Below are positions 1 to 7,052 of a DNA stretch of 64,000 nt, piece by piece. Below the pieces are notes generated by a model that was given only the letters and a program-made list of their open reading frames with translations, ran no database searches and was not told the origin of the DNA. Origin of the DNA: Kribbella antiqua. Its GTDB lineage: Bacteria > Actinomycetota > Actinomycetes > Propionibacteriales > Kribbellaceae. A program made the position numbers and the translations under genes. How positions within the stretch are numbered: position 1 is the stretch's first letter; every line of letters starts with the position of its first letter. The DNA lies in contig NZ_SLWR01000015.1 in NCBI RefSeq assembly GCF_004345665.1, positions 62,001-126,000 on the forward strand. The letters are read 5' to 3'.

Positions 1-1
1 G

Positions 2-304
2 ACCGCCGCAGACCGCACCAACACCTCGGTCGCCGCGCTCGCCGACGGCCTCGATCCCGCCGTACTCCGGCTGATCGACCACGTCGTCCGGAACGCCGGC
101 GTCCGGGTCGCAGTCTGTGGCGATCTGGCCAGCGACCCGCAGAGCGCCGTACTGCTGGCTGCTCTGGGTGTGCACGAACTCAGTGCGGTCGGTCCGCAGG
201 TCCCGCTGGTCAAGGCTCGGCTGCGGCAGGCAGATCTATCCGAGGTCGACACTGCCGAAGTGCTGGCGGCACGGGACGCTGCTCAGGTGCGCGGCTTGCT
301 GTAG
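2..304 (+). CDS. ptsI: PTS enzyme I, C-terminal fragment
   Basis: This is the last 100 residues of phosphoenolpyruvate-protein phosphotransferase, the cytosolic enzyme that moves phosphate from PEP to HPr in the sugar PTS. The frame is open from the window edge. It carries the PEP-utilising-enzyme C-terminal pattern: an early TDRTN-like stretch (seen as ADRTN), then PAVLRLI, the VCGDLASDP block, and an LGV-ELS segment ending in PLVKARLR. The N-terminal HPr-binding and phospho-histidine domains lie outside the window. The last 22 bases overlap the end of the convergent cupin gene, so there is no room for a separate terminator. Identification rests on the conserved C-terminal block only. Confidence 0.85.
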   Translation, partial: TAADRTNTSVAALADGLDPAVLRLIDHVVRNAGVRVAVCGDLASDPQSAVLLAALGVHELSAVGPQVPLVKARLRQADLSEVDTAEVLAARDAAQVRGLL

Positions 305-939
305 TAGCGCAGTTCCACCAGGTTGAAGCCCGACGTACGCGCGGCCTTCGCCGGCAGTGTGTACGACTCGCCCGGCTCGAGATACGTGACGTCCGGGTGC
401 TCGAGGTCGAGGTCCACGACGAGCGCCGGGTAGGCCCCGGTGCGCCACGTGTACGACTCCCCCGCGTCCGGCGTGACGTGCTGAACGCGTACGTCGGCCT
501 CGTCGACGACCACCTTCGCCGGCACCTCACCGACCTGCTCGAACCCCGCGTCAGCAGGCACGCCGGCAACCCCGAAGTACGGGTCGCCGGACGCTTCCTC
601 ACCCAGATCGAGCAGCTCGATCAGCCGGTTGAGGTACGGCGTCTCACCGTCGTTCGTGAGCATGTGAACCGGCGACACCGGACGGTAGACCGACCCGCCG
701 ACCGTCTCGTTGAGCTGCCGGGCCGGGCTGCCGTCGAGCCAGTCCATGTGACAGGGCGAGGTCGAGAGGCACAGCACGACGTACGGGTTGTGATGCAGGT
801 GCCAGCCCTGCGCCTCGCCGGGCGCGAGCGCGACCTCCCAGACGCGGACCCGGGAGTTCTTCAGCAGCACGCGGGTGCCGATCTCGCCGAGGACGACCTC
901 GGTCCCGTCGGGCGCGACGACTGTTGTCCCTGAGCTCAT
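283..939 (-). CDS. Cupin-domain protein
   Basis: A 218-residue cytosolic protein with a cupin-like beta-barrel pattern: a WHLHHNPYVVLCL stretch near residues 42-54 supplies clustered histidines of the metal-binding type, and a second barrel-like half follows (residues 130-215), so it looks bicupin-like. The ATG at 939 overlaps the stop of the upstream GNAT gene in an ATGA arrangement, which fixes the start and indicates translational coupling. A frame continues upstream through the GNAT gene, but the overlap and composition argue against a longer protein. Substrate unknown; small cupins of this sort are often dioxygenases, isomerases or sensors. Confidence 0.7.
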   Translation of the reverse strand: MSSGTTVVAPDGTEVVLGEIGTRVLLKNSRVRVWEVALAPGEAQGWHLHHNPYVVLCLSTSPCHMDWLDGSPARQLNETVGGSVYRPVSPVHMLTNDGETPYLNRLIELLDLGEEASGDPYFGVAGVPADAGFEQVGEVPAKVVVDEADVRVQHVTPDAGESYTWRTGAYPALVVDLDLEHPDVTYLEPGESYTLPAKAARTSGFNLVELRYYSKPRT

Positions 940-1493
940 GCGGACTTCTCCTTTTCGGGCAGGTCGATCGGGCGTTCCATTGCGACCGCATCGAGTACGA
1001 CGCCGTCCGGCATCGGCAGCTTTGCGGGCTCGACCTCGGTGAACCCGAACGCCTTGTACAGCGGGACTCCGGGCAGCGTCGCCATCAACGCGAGCCTGGT
1101 GAAGCCCTCCGCCCGCGCGGCGTCGACACATGCCGTGAGGATCGCCCGGCCGAGCCCACGCCTGGTCCAGTCCTTGCGGACGAACATCGCCCGGATCCGG
1201 GCCGGCTCGGTCGCCGGATCCAGCAGTCGTTCGTCGGCGCCCGCCGTACTGGCGTTGAACAGCTTGTTCCGCCGGCTCCAGCCGCCGCACGCGACGATCT
1301 CGCCGTCGACCTCGTGGACGTAATAGGTGCCGTCGTCAACGAGCGTCAGGTCCAGCGTGGTGATGTACTCCATCGCGCTCGCGGTCTCCGCGGCGTCGTG
1401 GTACGCGGGGAACAACTCCCGCACCGACCCCCGGGCCAGCTCAGCGATCACCGGCCCGTCCGCCCTCACCGCCAGCCGCAATACAGGCTCCAT
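936..1493 (-). CDS. GNAT-family N-acetyltransferase
   Basis: A 185-residue protein with the GCN5-related acetyltransferase fold. Motif A is visible as MFVRKDWTRRGLGRAILTA (about residues 103-121), containing the R-R-G-L-G-R acetyl-CoA pyrophosphate loop; it is followed by A-R-A-E-G-F and a LYKAFGF motif B segment. It is the first gene of a two-gene operon with the cupin gene (4-bp ATGA overlap). The acceptor substrate cannot be told from sequence. Start chosen at the ATG at 1493 because GNAT homology begins at once. Confidence 0.8.
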   Translation of the reverse strand: MEPVLRLAVRADGPVIAELARGSVRELFPAYHDAAETASAMEYITTLDLTLVDDGTYYVHEVDGEIVACGGWSRRNKLFNASTAGADERLLDPATEPARIRAMFVRKDWTRRGLGRAILTACVDAARAEGFTRLALMATLPGVPLYKAFGFTEVEPAKLPMPDGVVLDAVAMERPIDLPEKEKSA

Positions 1494-1536
1494 GCGCCCA
1501 GGCTAATCCACCTCCAGACGACCCTTCATTTACCTA

Positions 1537-1544
1537 TAGTACTA
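1537..1544. promoter_or_regulatory. TAGTACTA palindrome upstream of the serine hydrolase
   Basis: An A+T-rich patch (about 1528-1560) stands out from its surroundings and contains the 8-bp palindrome TAGTACTA, 34 bases before the preferred start of the serine hydrolase. It could be part of a promoter or a regulator-binding site; no regulator gene is adjacent. Confidence 0.3.
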
Positions 1545-1577
1545 GGATCATAGATGAATAGACCTTGGAGAGGGCAG

Positions 1578-2717
1578 ATGATCGACCGTCGAACCACCCT
1601 CAAGACCGGCATCGCCGGTCTGCTCGCGCTGACCGCCGGAGGCGCGAGCCTGCTCCCATCCGCGGGAGCCGAGCTGCCGGCGTCCACCGAGGCACCTGAC
1701 GCCGCGGCGCTGCAGAAAGTCCTGGACGATCTGGCCGCTTCGGCGGCGTCGGCCGTGCTCGCCGAAGTACACGACTCCGGCCGGGTCTGGCGGGGCAGCA
1801 GCGGCGTCGCTGAACTCGGTACGACGAAGCCCGTCGCCGTCAACGGGCGGTTCCGGGCCGGCAGCATCACCAAGTCGTTCGTGGCGACCGTCGTACTGCA
1901 ATTGGCCGGGGAGCGGCGGCTCGGGCTTGACGATCCGGTGACGCACTGGCTGCCCGGCGCCATGGATGACCGGATCACGTTGCACCAGCTGCTGCAGCAC
2001 ACCAGCGGCATCGTCAACTACACGAACACCCGTGCGTTCCGCACCCTCTACGGCTCGGTCGACAGTGTGATCGCCCTTCGCGACAGGACGTGGACCCCGC
2101 AGGAGTTGCTGGACTTCACCACCGGACAGCCGCTGCTGTTCGAGCCCGGCACCTCCTGGATGTACTCGAACACCAACTACGTCCTGCTCGCCTTGGTGAT
2201 CCAGAAGGTGACCGGCAACCACTACGCCAAGGAGGTCGACCGCCGGATCCTCCGCAGGCTAGGGCCGCACGGGACCGAAATCCCAGGCCGCCGCTCGGTC
2301 ATCTCCGGACCTCATGCACACGGCTACCTGCCGCGAGGGCAGGAGCCGGTAGACATCACCAGGTTCAACCCGTCGGTCAGCGGCGCATCGGGTGAGCTCG
2401 TGTCTACCGCGGCGGACCTCAACCGCTTCTACGGCGCTCTGCTCACTGGCCGCCTCCTCCGCCCAGAGCAGCAGACCCAGCTGCTGACGATCCGGACCAC
2501 CGGCCGCGACTATGACTACGGTCTGGGCTTGGAGACCAGGGTTGTCAACGGCATCCGGCTGTGGGGCCATGACGGCGACATCTTCGGGTACCAGGCCGCC
2601 TCGTGGACCACTGCGGACGGCCAGCGGCAGCTGACTGTGTCGCTGAGCCCTTGGGGCGAGAGCGACCCCGAGCCCTACGTCGAGCAGCTACTCGCAACCG
2701 CCTTCCGTGCCAGCTGA
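1578..2717 (+). CDS. Exported serine hydrolase, class C beta-lactamase/DD-peptidase fold
   Basis: A 379-residue penicillin-binding-protein-like hydrolase. The start at 1578 is preferred over the in-frame ATG at 1554 because GGAGAGGG sits at proper spacing and the product then opens with a Tat-like DRRTTLK twin-arginine motif and a hydrophobic stretch (residues 10-30), implying export of a folded protein. Catalytic motifs are present: SITK at 96-99 (nucleophile and general base), YSN at 196-198, and HDG near 337 in place of KTG, which is usual in this esterase/carboxypeptidase group. Likely a D-Ala-D-Ala carboxypeptidase, esterase or D-aminopeptidase; the true substrate is unknown. It stands alone. 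Confidence 0.85.
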   Translation: MIDRRTTLKTGIAGLLALTAGGASLLPSAGAELPASTEAPDAAALQKVLDDLAASAASAVLAEVHDSGRVWRGSSGVAELGTTKPVAVNGRFRAGSITKSFVATVVLQLAGERRLGLDDPVTHWLPGAMDDRITLHQLLQHTSGIVNYTNTRAFRTLYGSVDSVIALRDRTWTPQELLDFTTGQPLLFEPGTSWMYSNTNYVLLALVIQKVTGNHYAKEVDRRILRRLGPHGTEIPGRRSVISGPHAHGYLPRGQEPVDITRFNPSVSGASGELVSTAADLNRFYGALLTGRLLRPEQQTQLLTIRTTGRDYDYGLGLETRVVNGIRLWGHDGDIFGYQAASWTTADGQRQLTVSLSPWGESDPEPYVEQLLATAFRAS

Positions 2718-2788
2718 GACACAGCCTCAGCACCACAGCAACATCGGCGGGGTGAAATGACGGCAGAGGTGCCGGACATCTACTGGGT

Positions 2789-3400
2789 ATGACGCTGACA
2801 CCGATCAAGGCCCCGCCGGGGCCGGTGAGTGAGGGAGTCGTGCACGACCCACCACGGGGCGGGCGCCGCGAGCGGTTCGAGGAACTGTTCGGCGCCCACC
2901 GGGAGGCTGTGCTCGGCTACCTCAGGCGCCGGACCGACAGCGGCCACGACGCAGCCGACCTGCTCGCGGACACCTTCCTGGTGGCGTGGCGACGGCTGGA
3001 CGACATACCACCCGGCAACCAGACCAGACCGTGGCTGTACGGCGTAGCGCGCCGAACGCTGGCCAATCACCGCAGAGGCGAAGGACGCCGGCACGCACTG
3101 GCGACCAAACTGCGCCAGGAACTCACCGATCTGGACTCCATGGACAGGTCGTTGCCTGACGACACCCCGGCTGCCAGAGCGTTCCGGGCCCTGCCTGAGC
3201 AGGAACGTGAGCTGCTGTCCCTGGTGGCATGGGAAGAGCTCGACATCGCCCAGATCGCGATCACGCTGGGCATCTCGCAGAACGCCGTACGGATCAGGTT
3301 GCACCGCGCCCGGAAGCGGTTCGCCAAGTTGATCACCGCCCCCTTGGCCAACCGGTCGTTGGTCTCCTGGAAGGAAGACGCATCCCATGAAGACGCATGA
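2789..3400 (+). CDS. ECF-type RNA polymerase sigma factor
   Basis: A 203-residue sigma-70 family protein with the two-domain ECF layout. Sigma region 2 spans about residues 29-85 (FEELFGAHREAVLGYL then DLLADTFLVAWRRL, and the WLYGVARRTLANHRR promoter-melting stretch). Region 4 spans about 135-185, with a helix-turn-helix reading DIAQIAITLGISQNAVRIRL. The gene overlaps the downstream membrane protein by 14 bp, the usual arrangement of sigma with cognate anti-sigma. The ATG at 2789 has no strong ribosome site; a GTG at 2825 is a possible alternative start. Confidence 0.9.
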   Translation: MTLTPIKAPPGPVSEGVVHDPPRGGRRERFEELFGAHREAVLGYLRRRTDSGHDAADLLADTFLVAWRRLDDIPPGNQTRPWLYGVARRTLANHRRGEGRRHALATKLRQELTDLDSMDRSLPDDTPAARAFRALPEQERELLSLVAWEELDIAQIAITLGISQNAVRIRLHRARKRFAKLITAPLANRSLVSWKEDASHEDA

Positions 3401-4178
3401 CATCGACGCCGCCGTCCGCGGCCTCAAGCCCGCCGACGACCACATCACCGACGCAGCCTGGTCCCAGGTGATGGAGAACGTGACCTTTGATCACGCGCCG
3501 GTTGTCAGCCTCCAGAAGCGACCGGCCCGGCCACGGCTGCTACTGGCCGCCGCGTGCAGCCTGCTCGTCGCCGGCGTGGTCGGCGCCGCTCTGGTGAACC
3601 AGCAGGGTCAGGACCAGCCGCAGGCGCTGTCCTTCACTGAGCAGGGCGACAAGCTGGTCGTCCGCGTGGTCGACCCGAACCTCGACCCGAAGCAGTACAA
3701 CGCCGAGTTTAAGAAGATGGGCTTGGACATCACTGTCCAGGCGATCCCGGTCAGCCCGCCGTCGGTCGGCGACATCGTCAGCTTCACCGGCCGGAACCAG
3801 CACGACATGGACCAGCTGCACCGGCTGGAGCCGGGTGAGAAGTGCCCGGGGACGCTGAACGCCTCGGATCCCGGCTGCCAGGGCGGTCTCGAGCTGCCGA
3901 GGAACTACGACGGTACGACGGTGATCGACTTCGGCCGGGCGGCGAAGCCGGGCGAGATGTACCTGCACTCGTCGTCCTCGGCCACCGACAAGGGCGAGGC
4001 ACTGGCCGGCCTGGCGATCAAGAACAAGACGGTCGCGCAAGTACTGCCGCTGATCGAGGCCCGCGGGGTCAAGGTCCAGTCCTATCGGCCTGAGGGGACG
4101 CCTCCGGGCAACTGGATCGTCCAGGACGCGACGCCGTACGCCCCTGGGGAAGTCATCCTCAACGTCGCCGCGAAGTAA
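3387..4178 (+). CDS. Single-pass membrane protein, probable anti-sigma partner
   Basis: A 263-residue protein with a roughly 50-residue cytosolic N-terminus, one membrane helix at about residues 50-70 (LLLAAACSLLVAGVVGAALV) and a roughly 190-residue extracellular part. Overlap with the ECF sigma gene and this topology point to an anti-sigma factor. The N-terminus lacks the His-x3-Cys-x2-Cys zinc anti-sigma motif, so sigma binding would use another fold. The outer part contains two cysteines (KCPG and GCQGG) that could form a disulfide, and ends in a PASTA-like repeat (TVAQVLPLIEARGVKVQ). The anti-sigma role is inferred from context. Confidence 0.6.
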   Translation: MKTHDIDAAVRGLKPADDHITDAAWSQVMENVTFDHAPVVSLQKRPARPRLLLAAACSLLVAGVVGAALVNQQGQDQPQALSFTEQGDKLVVRVVDPNLDPKQYNAEFKKMGLDITVQAIPVSPPSVGDIVSFTGRNQHDMDQLHRLEPGEKCPGTLNASDPGCQGGLELPRNYDGTTVIDFGRAAKPGEMYLHSSSSATDKGEALAGLAIKNKTVAQVLPLIEARGVKVQSYRPEGTPPGNWIVQDATPYAPGEVILNVAAK

Positions 4179-4187
4179 CGACCACGC

Positions 4188-4222
4188 AGCGCTCCCGTCG
4201 GCTCACTCCCGGCGGGAGCGCT
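4188..4222. terminator. Convergent hairpin terminator
   Basis: Perfect 10-bp stem AGCGCTCCCG / CGGGAGCGCT with a 15-base loop between the convergent anti-sigma and DUF1707 genes. It starts within the last codons of the DUF1707 gene and probably serves both strands. No clear T-run. Confidence 0.6.
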
Positions 4223-4688
4223 TGCTCTTGCCCGACGCCCAGCGGTAGGCGACGAAGGTCCACACCACCGCCGGCACCCCGAAGATCGCGGCCGCGATCT
4301 CCCTGCCGAACACCAGAAAAACCAACCCGGTAAGGAAAAACGGCAAGGCCAGCCACACCGCACCAGCGAAGGCGGCCCACCGCCAGCGACCAGGCTTCCG
4401 CGGCGCGGGCTGGTAGAGCGAGGGCGCCGGCAAGCCGGCGAAGACAGGCTGTAGATGTGCATGCGTGACAGCGTCGTTCAGCAGATCCACCCGGCGGTGC
4501 AACTCGTCCTCATCGAGCCGCCCGACCGCGAACTGCTCGGCAAGCTCGTCGGTGCAGATCCGGCGCTCTTCATCGGTCAGCCGAATCCCAGCCAGCCGAC
4601 GCCGCGCCGCCGCAACCCGAGCCTCCTGCCCAGCCGCAGCCGCAAGCCCCATCAGCTCACTCGCTTTGACCGGCCGCCGCTCCGCCAT
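4203..4688 (-). CDS. DUF1707 membrane protein
   Basis: A 161-residue protein. Residues about 33-85 match the actinobacterial DUF1707 domain (R-L-T-D-E-E-R, then EQFAVGRLDEDELHRRVD and the closing F-A-G-L-P). Two membrane helices follow (about 103-125 and 130-150), and the tail is basic (SKRSRRE). Start at the ATG at 4688, preceded by a G-rich ribosome site (GGGGTGAGTGG); longer in-frame starts would run into the purL terminator. DUF1707 proteins are common in actinobacteria and have no firmly assigned role. Confidence 0.75.
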   Translation of the reverse strand: MAERRPVKASELMGLAAAAGQEARVAAARRRLAGIRLTDEERRICTDELAEQFAVGRLDEDELHRRVDLLNDAVTHAHLQPVFAGLPAPSLYQPAPRKPGRWRWAAFAGAVWLALPFFLTGLVFLVFGREIAAAIFGVPAVVWTFVAYRWASGKSKRSRRE

Positions 4689-4752
4689 CCACTCACCCCA
4701 CTCGTCCCTTTCGAGTGTGCCAGACGGACGGACAATCACCAGGGCCGCGGCT

Positions 4753-4779
4753 GACCCGGGCAGTGCGACTGCCCGGGTC
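4753..4779 (-). terminator. purL terminator hairpin
   Basis: Perfect 11-bp stem GACCCGGGCAG / CTGCCCGGGTC with a five-base loop, 10 bases after the purL stop codon on the minus strand. No U-tract, as is usual for actinobacterial terminators. Confidence 0.65.
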
Positions 4780-4789
4780 CTCCAGGAGC

Positions 4790-7051
4790 TCAGCCGAGCG
4801 CGGCCGGGAGAGTCTGAGTCCAGGCCTCGCGCAGCTCGCTCAGCGGGATCTCGAACTGGTCCTGGACGTCGAGCGTGTCGCCCGCGATGACGCCGATCTT
4901 CGCGTGCGGGAAGCGGCGCGCGGTGCACATGTCGGTGAACCGGACCTCTTCAGTCCGCGGTACGGCGACAACCACGCGGCCGGCCGACTCCGCGAACAGG
5001 AACAGGAACGCGTCAAGCCCGTCCGGAGCCCAGACCCGGGCGCCGACACCACCGCGCAGCGCGGACTCGACCAGCGTCTGCGCGACACCGCCGTCGCTGA
5101 CGTCGTGAGCGGCGTCGATCAGCCCGTCCCGGGACGCGTTGATCAGGATGTCCGCCAGCTGCTGCTCGGCGGCCAGGTCGACCGCCGGCGGGCGTCCGCC
5201 GAGGTGACCGTGGACCACGTGGGCCCACTCCGACCCGGACAGCTCCTCCTCGGTCTCACCGAGCAAGTAGAGCTGGTGCCCCTCCATCTCGGTCGTGAAC
5301 CCGATCGGCGTACGACGAGTCACGTCGTCGATGACACCAAGTACGCCGACCACCGGAGTCGGCAGGATCGGCGTCTCACCGGTCTGGTTGTAGAACGACA
5401 CGTTGCCGCCGGTGACCGGGATGCCCAGCTCGATGCACCCGTCGACCAGGCCGCGGATCGCCTCCGCGAACTGCCACATCACCGCCGGGTCCTCGGGCGA
5501 GCCGAAGTTCAGGCAGTCGGTCACCGCGGCCGGCCGGGCGCCGGTGGTCGCCACGTTCCGGTACGACTCGGCCAGCGCGAGCTTGGCGCCGGTGTACGGG
5601 TCCAGCTTGGCGAAGCGCCCGTTGCAGTCGGTCGACACCGCGACACCGAGGCCACTGGTCTCGTCGACGCGGATCATGCCGCTGTCCTCGGGCTGCGCGA
5701 GTACCGAATTGCCCAGCACGTAGCGGTCGTACTGATCCGTCACCCAGGACTTGTCGCAGAGGTTCGGCGAGGCGACCAGCTTCAGGAGGGTATCCCGCAG
5801 CTCCGACGAACTGGTTGCTCGCGGCAACTTCTCGGCTCCGTCCGCCTGAAGCTCGTCCTGCCAGGCCGGGCGCTCGTACGGGCGCTCGTACACAGGTCCC
5901 TCGTGGGCGACGGTCCGCGGCGGTACGTCGACCACGCGCTCGCCGTGCCAGTCGATCTGCAGCCGGCCGGTGTCGGTGACCTCGCCGATCACGTCCGCCT
6001 GCACGTCCCACTTCGCGCAGATCTTCAGGAAGGCCTCGACGTTCTCCGGAGTGACGACCGCCATCATCCGCTCCTGCGACTCGCTCATCAGGATCTCTTC
6101 CGGAGCGAGTGAGGCGTCCCGCAGCGGCACCTTGTCGAGCGATACGTACATCCCGCCCTCGCCAGCACTGGCCAGCTCGGAGGTCGCGCAGGAGAGCCCG
6201 GCGCCGCCGAGGTCCTGGATGCCCTCGACCACGTGCGCCTGGAACAGCTCGAGCGTGCACTCGATCAGCAGCTTCTCCATGAACGGGTCGCCGACCTGGA
6301 CCGCCGGCCGCTTGGTCGGGCCGCCTTCGGCGAAGGTCTCGCTGGCCAGGACCGATACGCCGCCGATGCCGTCGCCACCGGTCTTCGCGCCGTACAGGAT
6401 GATCTGGTTGCCGACGCCGGTAGCGTTCGCGAGGTGCAGGTCCTCGTGCCGCATCACGCCGACGCAGAGCGCGTTGACCAGGGGGTTGCCGGCGTACGTC
6501 GGGTCGAAGACGACCTCGCCGCCGATGTTGGGCAGGCCGAGGCTGTTGCCGTAGCCGCCGACGCCGGAGACGATGCCGGGCAGCACGCGCTTGGTGTCCG
6601 GCGCATCCAGCGGGCCGAACCGCAGCGGGTCCATCACCGCGACCGGCCGGGCGCCCATCGCGAGGATGTCGCGGACGATGCCGCCGACCCCGGTCGCCGC
6701 ACCCTGGTAGGGCTCGACGTACGACGGGTGGTTGTGCGACTCGACCTTGAACGTGACCGCGTAGCCCTCGCCGATGTCGATTACGCCGGCGTTCTCACCG
6801 ATACCGGCCAGCATCTTCCCGGCCGGCGTCTCCTGCGGGATCTCGCCGAACTTACGCAGGTGCACCTTGGACGACTTGTACGAGCAGTGCTCGCTCCACA
6901 TCACCGAGTACATCGCCAGCTCGCAGCTGGTCGGCCGGCGGTCCAGGATGTCCCGGATCCGCTGGTACTCGTCCGGCTTCAGGCCGAGCTCGGCCCACGG
7001 CTGCTCGACGTCCGGCGTACTGGTCGCGTTGCTAACGGTGTCGGTCGACAC
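4790..7051 (-). CDS. purL: Phosphoribosylformylglycinamidine synthase subunit PurL
   Basis: A 753-residue small-type PurL, the ATP-dependent synthetase subunit that converts FGAR to FGAM using ammonia delivered by PurQ, with PurS as bridge. The catalytic-histidine segment SEHCSYKSSK lies near residues 53-62 and the nucleotide-binding GGDGIGGVSVLASETF block near 235. Length is right for the PurL that works with separate PurQ and PurS, both encoded just upstream. The start is GTG at 7051, one base after the stop of the membrane protein gene, so the two are translationally linked. A hairpin follows the stop. Confidence 0.97.
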   Translation of the reverse strand: MSTDTVSNATSTPDVEQPWAELGLKPDEYQRIRDILDRRPTSCELAMYSVMWSEHCSYKSSKVHLRKFGEIPQETPAGKMLAGIGENAGVIDIGEGYAVTFKVESHNHPSYVEPYQGAATGVGGIVRDILAMGARPVAVMDPLRFGPLDAPDTKRVLPGIVSGVGGYGNSLGLPNIGGEVVFDPTYAGNPLVNALCVGVMRHEDLHLANATGVGNQIILYGAKTGGDGIGGVSVLASETFAEGGPTKRPAVQVGDPFMEKLLIECTLELFQAHVVEGIQDLGGAGLSCATSELASAGEGGMYVSLDKVPLRDASLAPEEILMSESQERMMAVVTPENVEAFLKICAKWDVQADVIGEVTDTGRLQIDWHGERVVDVPPRTVAHEGPVYERPYERPAWQDELQADGAEKLPRATSSSELRDTLLKLVASPNLCDKSWVTDQYDRYVLGNSVLAQPEDSGMIRVDETSGLGVAVSTDCNGRFAKLDPYTGAKLALAESYRNVATTGARPAAVTDCLNFGSPEDPAVMWQFAEAIRGLVDGCIELGIPVTGGNVSFYNQTGETPILPTPVVGVLGVIDDVTRRTPIGFTTEMEGHQLYLLGETEEELSGSEWAHVVHGHLGGRPPAVDLAAEQQLADILINASRDGLIDAAHDVSDGGVAQTLVESALRGGVGARVWAPDGLDAFLFLFAESAGRVVVAVPRTEEVRFTDMCTARRFPHAKIGVIAGDTLDVQDQFEIPLSELREAWTQTLPAALG

Positions 7052-7052
7052 T

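Noticed and set aside
4715..6112. A 465-codon open frame antisense to purL
   Set aside because: purL is certain on the opposite strand and the frame has no domain or ribosome site.
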